Source: Celerinatantimonas sp046054195
GTDB lineage: Bacteria > Pseudomonadota > Gammaproteobacteria > Enterobacterales > Celerinatantimonadaceae
Reading direction: 5' to 3'
Length of the DNA: 64,000 nt
NCBI RefSeq assembly: GCF_046054195.1
Contig: NZ_JBEQCS010000019.1
Span: 1-64,000 of the forward strand
Shown here: positions 54,408-61,875 of the stretch, piece by piece
Layout: each line of letters begins with the position of its first letter
Position numbering within the stretch: position 1 is the first letter of the stretch
Program-made: the position numbers and the translations under genes
Notes under the pieces: model-generated
What the model saw: the letters and a program-made list of their open reading frames with translations, nothing else
What the model was told of the DNA's origin: nothing
The model's database searches: none

Positions 54408-54620
54408 ATGTCGTTTGAATTACTAGAAGAGCTGGAAGCTAAAATCCAGGCCGCAGTGGAAAATATTGAATTGTTAAGAATGGAAGTTGATGAACTTAAA
54501 GAACAAAACAGCCAGTTAAGTGATGAAAATAATCGCCTCCATCAAGAGCAACAAGCTTGGCAGGATCGTCTGAAATCATTATTGGGACGAATTAATAACG
54601 TTAATTCTGAGCAAGAATAA
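54408..54620 (+). CDS. zapB: Cell division coiled-coil protein ZapB
   Basis: ZapB is a small, wholly coiled-coil protein that organises the Z-ring through ZapA. The 70 residues (SFELLEELEAKIQAAVENIE, ending NNVNSEQE) have an unbroken heptad pattern. The ATG at 54408 follows TAGGAG. It is next to rraA, a neighbour also seen in other gammaproteobacteria, and ends in a strong terminator. Confidence 0.9.
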   Translation: MSFELLEELEAKIQAAVENIELLRMEVDELKEQNSQLSDENNRLHQEQQAWQDRLKSLLGRINNVNSEQE

Positions 54621-54640
54621 AGCGCGATTCTGTATAGAAA

Positions 54641-54670
54641 AACAGCAGCTAAGTTAGCTGCTGTTTTTTT
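54641..54670. terminator. Bidirectional terminator between zapB and rraA
   Basis: AACAGCAGCTA and TAGCTGCTGTT form an 11-pair perfect stem with a three-base loop; T-runs follow on both strands. Confidence 0.9.
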
Positions 54671-54672
54671 GT

Positions 54673-55161
54673 CTATTCTAAATCAAGCGCATCAGGTGAG
54701 AGAATAATCCCTGTGGTGTCAGCATATAAATGATCTTCAGGTAAGAAAGTAACCCCAGCAAAGTTTACCGGAACGTTAATTTCGCCGTTTTCATCTTCAA
54801 AATCAGCACCAACAGGAATGGATGCCATGGCATGAATGCCAATATCGAGATCTTCAAGGGCATCTACATCGCGGATACAACCGTAAACTACAATGCCTTC
54901 CCAGCCATTTTCTAATGCAGTTGTTGCCATAGCTTCATCAATTAGCGCTCGTCGCATTGAGCCGCCGCCATCGATAAGTAATACTTTGCCTTCACCATCT
55001 TCTTGAATGACTTGGTTGATGAGCCCGCTGGCTTCAAAGCATTTAATCGTGACGATAGAGCCGCCGAAAGAAGTTTGACCGCCGTAGCTAGCAAATATGG
55101 GTTCAACCACATCAACTGTGTCTGCATAGATGTCGCATAATTCCGATGTGTTGTATTCCAT
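54673..55161 (-). CDS. rraA: Ribonuclease E activity regulator RraA
   Basis: RraA is a trimeric protein that binds RNase E and dampens RNA decay. The 162 residues show the family sequence: TSELCDIYADTVDVVEPIFA, FGGSIVTIKCFE, LLIDGGGSMRRALI and VVYGCIRDVDAL. In Escherichia rraA is downstream of menA; here the gene upstream is a broken lipoprotein gene and menA is absent. Confidence 0.95.
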   Translation of the reverse strand: MEYNTSELCDIYADTVDVVEPIFASYGGQTSFGGSIVTIKCFEASGLINQVIQEDGEGKVLLIDGGGSMRRALIDEAMATTALENGWEGIVVYGCIRDVDALEDLDIGIHAMASIPVGADFEDENGEINVPVNFAGVTFLPEDHLYADTTGIILSPDALDLE

Positions 55162-55295
55162 AGTAAGATCTCGCTGCTTGATGACTTATGGCCCAAGTAT
55201 AAACCCTAAGTTTCCGTTTTCAATTGAAAAAATGTGACCAAGTGTTAACTGAGTGAGGGAATCGGTATCCCTTCACAAAATTTTGCGCCTTTTAA

Positions 55296-57145
55296 CTAGT
55301 TAAACAGCAATTGATAAATACTGGTAGTGCCACTGACTTCATTACCAACGGCAATATAATGACGACCTTGACGGGTAAAGTATTTAATTGACTCTGGTCC
55401 TAAATCGCCTGCTGCTGGATTGTATTGATGATTGGCGCATTCACCATCGGTATGGCTCTTGGTACAAACGGGTGCGTTAAAGTTTCGATGGTTCATGTAG
55501 GTTACAAACTGCGCTCCAGCTGGTTTTGAGATGTCGTAGACAAATATACCGCTTTGGCGCTCTAATCCGATAACCGCGTAATCATGACCATTAATATGTG
55601 CGACCTCTAATGCTTCAGGTTCACTTCCTTTGTCGTCACTGCGTTTATCACTGCTAAGATTGCTATCATTGTTGGCATTAAAGTTTGCTCCGTCATAGTG
55701 ATGAATCAGATAGGCAAATTCATCGCCACTATCAAAGACGAGCGAGCCATCTTCGCGCCAGATAGAAAAGGAGCGGGCACCATAACTATGTAACACCTCG
55801 GTGGCATTAAGCGCCATAGTGGGTTTGATAAATTTCAGCCGAGCTAACTGGTTGTTATCTTTAAGTGCGTGATACAACGGGTGAGTTTTTGGCACGATTA
55901 GGTGCTTGCCGCGAATTTCATCGCTATAGACGATACAAGTGCCTTTTTTCATGGTGTAAGCCGGTGTTTGGCTGTAGTCATCACCATCCCAGTTTAAGCC
56001 GCGTTCATCACAATCTTGCTCGGTGGTTTGAATGGCGTATTCTCGGCTATCGCCTTCATTTGCACTCACAAGGTAGGTCACACCATCGACTTGATAACTC
56101 GCAATGGTGTCGGGCATATAAAGACCTGCTAATTGCGGATAGCCCTTAAGATGACCTGCTATATGGTCTTTGTCTGAGGCATCCAGCATGGCGTGTTGCC
56201 ACGATTTGTCTCCCAGCGCATAAATGGCTTGGACTTTGGCGCTGGTTATATCGATTTTAGCAATGGCATTGTTTTCCTGAAGCGATACAAAAATCTGCCC
56301 TTTGCCGGTAAAAGTGAGGTATTCCGGCTCCAGATCTTGGGCAACAGTTGCGCCTGGTTTTGAGATGCGAACTTGTGCTGGCAATCTGCTCGCTAATGCC
56401 CCTGAGCGGTTAAAGGCTTTAAAATCAATCTGCTCGCTAATGCCCCTGAGCGGTTAAAGGCTTTAAAATCAATCTGTTTGACTAGGGCGTTATCTAGGCC
56501 TGCTTTGAGGTCAATCAGTGTCACCGAACCTTCGGGATCGCTGGTGTAATCGTTATTAGGTTCACCCTCGTTGGCACTGGCAATATATCGCCCATCAGGT
56601 GAAAAACCGACCATATCGGGCAGTGCGCCAGCTTTATAGGTGGTTAATAATTCAAGCGTATCGGCTCGGTATAAGGCAATAATGCCACGCAGTTGTTTAT
56701 CTTTATTTTCAATGGCAACGGCCACTAAACCATGATGCGTGCTGACACTGTTTGCCGCCCCTATTTCAATACCGGCGCTTGTCGCAGCTTGTGTTAAATC
56801 TAAATAAGTACGCTCAACTGGCTGATTTGCGCGATTAAAAACCATGACATCAACGCGTTTGGCATGTGCATTCACAACAAACAGCTGATCGGTGCAGCTA
56901 TCATAACTGACAATTTCAGCTGCAGATTCATCAAATGGCGCGTCGCTTACATGGGAGCCGATAAATTCAAGTGAGCGCAGTGAAGCATTCGTTGGAGGGA
57001 TTGCCACTGGGTTTTGGCAGGTAAATGTACTCATTGGATTGGGGGTGATTGCGCTAGTGGATGTAGTTGTACTGGAGGCTGAGCAGCCAGATAAAACGAT
57101 TGAGAGCAATGAGCCAAGGGCAAAGGCTCTTTGAGAGCGATGCAT
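55296..57145 (-). pseudogene. Choice-of-anchor I domain lipoprotein, broken by a 44-bp duplication
   Basis: Two adjacent reading frames (57145-56393 and 56384-55296) encode the two parts of one beta-propeller protein. The first starts with a lipoprotein signal (LLSIVLSGC) and carries SPDGRYIASANEGEPNNDYT; the second has YLVSANEGDSREY, VLHSYGARSFSIWREDGSLVFDSGDEF (in part: GSLVFDSGDEF) and YIAVGNEVSGTTSIY. A 44-base perfect tandem duplication at 56383-56470 shifts the frame. Removing one copy joins ALASRL directly to PAQVRISKPGA. Relatives are surface or periplasmic proteins of unproven function, some linked to phosphatases. Full length would be about 600 residues. Confidence 0.9.
56383..56476. 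repeat. 44-bp perfect tandem duplication
   Basis: Unit 1 is 56383-56426 and unit 2 is 56427-56470; a third partial copy of six bases, AATCTG, follows. Forty-four is not a multiple of three, so the host gene is frameshifted. The six-base AATCTG flanks explain the event as slipped-strand duplication. Confidence 0.95.
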
Positions 57146-57270
57146 ATCAATATTCCTTTTGAGTGAAGTCCTGCTGCCACTCTAAAAAAGGAAATTTTCG
57201 ATTATGTGCCATAAACGTGAAGTTTTTATAACAGTCTTATAAACATCACCATCGCGCACGTTTTTAAGGT

Positions 57271-57300
57271 AAAAAAATAGCTGGCGTTGGTCGCCAGCTA
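57271..57300 (-). terminator. Terminator of hslVU
   Basis: On the minus strand TAGCTGGCG and CGCCAGCTA form a nine-pair perfect stem followed by seven T residues. Confidence 0.9.
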
Positions 57301-57330
57301 TTTCTGAGCAAGGTGTTTAGCCTTAGAAGA

Positions 57331-58665
57331 TTACAGAATAAAGCGTGTTAAATCTTCATCTTCAACTAGCTCACCAAGATGGGCATTCACATATTCAGCA
57401 TTGATGGTGATGGTTTCACCATCATGGTCGGCAGCGCTAAAGCTGACCTCTTCCATGAGCCTTTCCATCACGGTGTGCAGACGACGAGCCCCGATGTTTT
57501 CGGTGCGCTCATTCACCTGCCAAGCTGCATCAGCGATTCGACCAATTCCGTCATCGGTAAATTCAATGTTGACGTTCTCGGTTTTCATCAGTGCTTTGTA
57601 CTGCATGGTTAGTGATGCATTAGGCTCTGTTAAAATCCGCACGAAGTCGCTGGCTGTCAGGGCATTTAGGCTGACGCGAATTGGCAGACGGCCTTGCAGC
57701 TCTGGGATCAGATCCGATGGTTTAGAAACCTGAAAAGCCCCTGAGGCAATAAACAGAATATGATCGGTGCGAACCATGCCGTGTTTAGTATTGACTGTTG
57801 AGCCTTCAACCAGTGGCAATAGGTCACGTTGAACTCCTTCGCGACTCACATCAGGACCTGATGATTCGCCACGTTTACAGATTTTGTCAATCTCATCAAG
57901 AAAGACAATCCCTTGGTTTTCAACTGCCGCTAATGCTTTTTCTTTGAGCTCTTCTGGGTTTAATAGCTTGGCGGCTTCCTCTTCAGTTAGCACTTTTAAC
58001 GCATCTTTAATCTTCATTTTGCGTTTTTTGCCGTTCTGCTGACTGCCCAGATTTTGGAACATGCTTTGCAGCTGGTTAGTCATCTCTTCCATTCCTGGAG
58101 GAGCCATGATTTCAACACCAACTTGAGGCTGCGCGACTTCAACTTCAATCTCTTTATCGTCCAGCTGGCCTTCACGCAGTTTTTTGCGGAAAACCTGACG
58201 TGTGTGATTATGGTTTTCTTTGTCGCTATCGTCATTCCAGCTTGATTTAGCCGGTGGCAGCAATACGTCAAGTACTCGCTCTTCGGCATGCTCTTCTGCG
58301 CGATAGCGTACTTTTTCCATCTCTAGTTCACGGGTCATTTTCATTGCAACATCAGCGAGATCGCGAATGATAGTATCGACCTCTTTACCAACGTAACCGA
58401 CTTCGGTGAATTTGGTTGCTTCAATTTTAATAAATGGTGCGTGAGCTAATTTAGCCAAACGGCGGGCAATTTCAGTTTTACCAACGCCTGTTGGGCCAAT
58501 CATTAGAATGTTTTTAGGCGTCACTTCTTGACGCAGTTCTGGGTCAAGCTGCATGCGTCGCCAACGGTTACGCAGCGCAATCGCAACTGCTCGTTTTGCT
58601 TCGGCCTGCCCCACAATATGGCGGTCAAGCTCAGATACGATTTCGCGTGGGGTCATTTCAGACAT
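57331..58665 (-). CDS. hslU: ATP-dependent protease ATPase subunit HslU
   Basis: HslU is the hexameric AAA+ unfoldase that feeds HslV. The 444 residues carry TPREIVSELDRHIVGQAEAK at the start, Walker A GPTGVGKTE, the I-domain in the middle (with a MEEMTNQLQSMFQNLG helix), Walker B IVFLDEIDKI, and the C-terminal LVEDEDLTRFIL tail that inserts into HslV. It follows hslV by 24 bases and ends in a terminator. Confidence 0.97.
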   Translation of the reverse strand: MSEMTPREIVSELDRHIVGQAEAKRAVAIALRNRWRRMQLDPELRQEVTPKNILMIGPTGVGKTEIARRLAKLAHAPFIKIEATKFTEVGYVGKEVDTIIRDLADVAMKMTRELEMEKVRYRAEEHAEERVLDVLLPPAKSSWNDDSDKENHNHTRQVFRKKLREGQLDDKEIEVEVAQPQVGVEIMAPPGMEEMTNQLQSMFQNLGSQQNGKKRKMKIKDALKVLTEEEAAKLLNPEELKEKALAAVENQGIVFLDEIDKICKRGESSGPDVSREGVQRDLLPLVEGSTVNTKHGMVRTDHILFIASGAFQVSKPSDLIPELQGRLPIRVSLNALTASDFVRILTEPNASLTMQYKALMKTENVNIEFTDDGIGRIADAAWQVNERTENIGARRLHTVMERLMEEVSFSAADHDGETITINAEYVNAHLGELVEDEDLTRFIL

Positions 58666-58689
58666 GTTGGGATCCTGTGAATGATTTGG

Positions 58690-59217
58690 TTATTCGATGT
58701 CGAGTTCTTCAATGGTTTGGTTGGCATTGGTGTAAATACAGATGCTACCGGCAATGGTTAAACTCTTTTCGACAATGTCTTTAGCGTCTAAGTCGGTATT
58801 TTCAAGTAGCGCTAATGCTGAGGCCTGTGCATAGGGACCACCGGAACCCATCGCAATGATGTCGTGTTCTGGTTGGAGAACATCGCCGTTACCCGTAATG
58901 ATGAGCGAGGCTGTTTTATCGGCAACTGCCAATAGGGCTTCTAGGCGTCTTAGCGCACGGTCTGTCCGCCAGTCTTTGGCCAGCTCTACCGCCGCTCGCA
59001 TTAATTGCCCTTGATGCATTTCAAGTTTCGCTTCAAAGCGCTCGAACAAGGTGAACGCATCTGCTGTGCCACCGGCAAAGCCAGCTAATACCTGGCCGTT
59101 ATAGAGTCGGCGAACTTTACGGGCGTTGCCTTTCATGACGGTATTTCCCAGGGTAACCTGACCATCACCGCCAAGCACAACTTTGTTGCCGCGACGCACA
59201 GATACAATAGTAGTCAC
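58690..59217 (-). CDS. hslV: ATP-dependent protease peptidase subunit HslV
   Basis: HslV is a threonine peptidase dodecamer of the proteasome fold. After removal of the initiator residue the chain begins TTIVSVRRGNKVVLGGDGQV, with the catalytic Thr1 and Lys33 region intact. The start is the GTG at 59217 with AGAGG seven bases upstream. The open frame extends further upstream but that would bury the catalytic threonine. It forms an operon with hslU. Confidence 0.96.
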   Translation of the reverse strand: MTTIVSVRRGNKVVLGGDGQVTLGNTVMKGNARKVRRLYNGQVLAGFAGGTADAFTLFERFEAKLEMHQGQLMRAAVELAKDWRTDRALRRLEALLAVADKTASLIITGNGDVLQPEHDIIAMGSGGPYAQASALALLENTDLDAKDIVEKSLTIAGSICIYTNANQTIEELDIE

Positions 59218-59392
59218 AATAAACCTCTCTGTTGCTGAATTAGATCGCGTTACGATCAGCAGATAATGATGAGGATATGGGGGAGCGGCCAAGATTTTTC
59301 AAGGGCAGATGGTTGCGGAATCAACTAAGGAATAACAAAAATTGTGAAATGAACCGCTAGCTGATTGATTTCTAATCGATTGCGCGGACATT

Positions 59393-59416
59393 AAAAAGGG
59401 CTGTTATTCACAGCCC
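59393..59416 (-). terminator. Terminator after ftsN
   Basis: On the minus strand GGGCTGT and ACAGCCC form a seven-pair stem with a five-base loop, followed by five T residues. hslVU therefore has its own promoter in the gap 59218-59392. Confidence 0.85.
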
Positions 59417-59442
59417 ATTCTTCAATTGTGGAAGCTTAAAAT

Positions 59443-60000
59443 TTAATCCCAGTTCCAGTACCACAATTGGCAGCCATTAATACCATTGCGTTGCAATAGA
59501 TGGCGATCACTGTCGGCTGCGCGACGTGTTTTATAAGGGCCCAATACCACGCGATACCAGACTCCATTTTTACCTTCGCTGCGGCGCACTTGGCTTGAAA
59601 GGCCGGTAAACGCAACTTTGGCTTTAAAGGTTTCGGCATCATCACGGTTGCGAAAAGAGGCACATTGCATCTGATACTGATGTGCTGCTTTTTTCTGTTT
59701 TGGAACCTTCACCTTGACCTGTTTATTTTCCAGCTCTTCGATGTAATCAGGTTCTTTCGGCTGTTTAGGCAGCGGTTTGAGTGTGACTGGTTTCGCTTGG
59801 GCAGGCACAACCGCAGTTGGCAATGGTGCCTGCTTGGTTGCGGAATTATTTATTTTATAAAGCAATGTCACAAAGGCGATGATTGCAATCAGCAGAATCA
59901 CCAGCGCCACGAGTGGGAAACGACGTTTCCCGGTTGGCTTTTTGCCACTTGGCCGCTTTTTATTTGCTCTGGGCTTGCGCCCTACATAATCCCTCGCCAT
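59443..60000 (-). CDS. ftsN: Cell division protein FtsN (SPOR domain)
   Basis: FtsN activates septal peptidoglycan synthesis. The 185-residue protein has a basic cytoplasmic tail (RDYVGRKPRANKKRPSGKK), one membrane helix (about 29-49), a proline-rich periplasmic linker and a C-terminal SPOR domain (YQMQCASFRNRDDAETFKAK, VWYRVVLGPYKTRRAAD). It is shorter than Escherichia FtsN (319 residues) but keeps the core parts. It starts six bases before the argS stop in the same direction. Confidence 0.9.
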   Translation of the reverse strand: MARDYVGRKPRANKKRPSGKKPTGKRRFPLVALVILLIAIIAFVTLLYKINNSATKQAPLPTAVVPAQAKPVTLKPLPKQPKEPDYIEELENKQVKVKVPKQKKAAHQYQMQCASFRNRDDAETFKAKVAFTGLSSQVRRSEGKNGVWYRVVLGPYKTRRAADSDRHLLQRNGINGCQLWYWNWD

Positions 60001-60006
60001 TGTCTG

Positions 60007-61755
60007 TTACATCCGCTCTAAGGTGTTAATCCCCAACAAGGCCAATCCTTGCTTGATCACTTTGGCGGTTAACGCCGCCAATTGCAAGCGAGAGGCTTTA
60101 AGCGAATCATCAGCTGACAGAATTGGACAAGCTTCGTAAAAGCTCATAAATAATCCGCTTAAGTCATACAAATAGTTACATAACAGATGCGGCATCCCTT
60201 TGGCCGCAACTTGATGAACGACGTCGTTAAAGGCAATCAACTGTTGAGCCAGTGCTTCTTCTTGTTCTTGGTCAAGTTGCAATGATGCTTGATGCGTTTG
60301 TAAGTCAACCTCAGCTTTTCTAAAGATTGCGCAGATACGGGCGTATGCGTATTGTAAATAAGGTGCTGTATTGCCGTTGAAGGCCAGCATATTATCCCAA
60401 TCGAATACATAGTCAGTGGTGCGACTTTTAGATAAATCAGCGTATTTGACCGCAGCCATTGCGATAGTTAATGCAACTTGTTCCTGCTCTTGCGCTGGCA
60501 AATCACTGTTGCGTTCTTTAATCATCTCACGAGCGCGATTTTCAGCTTCATCAAGCAAATCACGCAGTTTTACCGTACCGCCAGCACGTGTTTTAAATGG
60601 CTTGCCATCTTTGCCGAGCATCATGCCAAACGCATGGTGTTCTAGTGAAACCGATTCAGGCACATAACCGGCTTTGCGCACAATGGTCCATGCCTGCATC
60701 AGATGTTGATGCTGACGGCTGTCGATAAAGTACATGACGCGGTCGGCTTTGAGGGTTTCATAACGATATTTCGCGCAGGCAATATCAGTTGTCGTATAAA
60801 GATAGCCACCATCTTTTTTACGAATGATAACGCCCATTGGCAGGCCATCTTTATTTTTAAATTCACTTAAGAAGACGACAATGGCGCCATCATCTTCAAC
60901 CGCAATGCCTCGGCTCAATAAGTCGTTCACGATATCAGCGAGCATGTCGTTATAGAGGCTTTCACCCATGACATCTTTTTTGCTGAGCGAAACACCCATG
61001 CGATCATAAGTTTCTTGGTTGTGGTTTAGGGTAATATCCACCAACTTGCGCCACATTTTATGGCAGTATTCATCACCACCTTGCAAGCGCACTACGTAAT
61101 TACGAGCACGAAGTGCAAATTGCTCATCGCTGTCGTAACGCTGTTTAGCCTGACGGTAAAAGCTTTCTAAATCCGCCAATCCAATATGGGTTGGGTCAAT
61201 ACCTTGCTCTTTAGCCACATCTTCTAAATTAGCAATTAACATCCCAAACTGCGTGCCCCAGTCGCCAATATGGTTGGCACGAATAACGTTGTTGCCAAGC
61301 GCTTCTAACACTCGAACAACGGCATCGCCAATAATAGTGGAACGGATATGACCAACGTGCATCTCTTTGGCAACGTTTGGCGCCGAATAATCGACAACCA
61401 CGTTTTGCTGCTGATCTTTAATAATCCCTAACGTGTCAGATTGCGCCATTTGCTCAACTTGGCCCGCTAGCCAGTGGCTGTTTAGATAAAAGTTAATAAA
61501 TCCTGGACCTGCGATTTCGGTTTTTTCAACCAAGTTGCTTTGGGGCAGATTATCGACAATTAATTGCGCTAAATCGCGTGGCTTTTTACCGGCAGGTTTT
61601 GAATTAACCAGCGCCAGGTTGGTTGCCAAATCACCATGACTTTTGTCTTTGGTTTTATCCACCATGATGCGAGCACTCAAATCGCTAGCAATCAGCTGCT
61701 GTTGTTTGAGTTTGTCTATGGTTGCTTCAAGTAGTTTTACAATGAGCTCTTTCAT
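60007..61755 (-). CDS. argS: Arginyl-tRNA synthetase
   Basis: This class I synthetase has 582 residues. The N-terminal Add1 domain is followed by the HIGH-equivalent in APNVAKEMHVGHIRST. The KMSKS position is degenerate (GKPFKTRAGGTV), as is normal for ArgRS. The C-terminal DALR helical domain ends GLALLGINTLERM. I begin at MKELIVKLLEATI; an upstream in-frame ATG has no family support. Placement between priA and ftsN is seen in Shewanella-like genomes. Confidence 0.96.
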   Translation of the reverse strand: MKELIVKLLEATIDKLKQQQLIASDLSARIMVDKTKDKSHGDLATNLALVNSKPAGKKPRDLAQLIVDNLPQSNLVEKTEIAGPGFINFYLNSHWLAGQVEQMAQSDTLGIIKDQQQNVVVDYSAPNVAKEMHVGHIRSTIIGDAVVRVLEALGNNVIRANHIGDWGTQFGMLIANLEDVAKEQGIDPTHIGLADLESFYRQAKQRYDSDEQFALRARNYVVRLQGGDEYCHKMWRKLVDITLNHNQETYDRMGVSLSKKDVMGESLYNDMLADIVNDLLSRGIAVEDDGAIVVFLSEFKNKDGLPMGVIIRKKDGGYLYTTTDIACAKYRYETLKADRVMYFIDSRQHQHLMQAWTIVRKAGYVPESVSLEHHAFGMMLGKDGKPFKTRAGGTVKLRDLLDEAENRAREMIKERNSDLPAQEQEQVALTIAMAAVKYADLSKSRTTDYVFDWDNMLAFNGNTAPYLQYAYARICAIFRKAEVDLQTHQASLQLDQEQEEALAQQLIAFNDVVHQVAAKGMPHLLCNYLYDLSGLFMSFYEACPILSADDSLKASRLQLAALTAKVIKQGLALLGINTLERM

Positions 61756-61875
61756 GGTTGGATTATTACCTGTCTGGCTTTTATATTCGTTCAAAATTCG
61801 AGGGCGAACATTTTAACGTCAAATGCAATGAAACACTACAGCTCATTGATTGGCGTGGCTGATTTCTCGTTTAAG

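Noticed and set aside
56393..57145. Two separate lipoprotein/beta-propeller genes at 56393-57145 and 55296-56384
   Set aside because: The second would start with TTG inside a conserved domain, and deleting one 44-base repeat joins both frames perfectly, so they are one broken gene.
59218..59292. N-terminal extension of HslV
   Set aside because: It would hide the catalytic threonine; the GTG at 59217 with AGAGG gives the standard N-terminus.
59436..59663. A 75-codon frame overlapping ftsN
   Set aside because: It lies in another frame over the SPOR domain with no family likeness.
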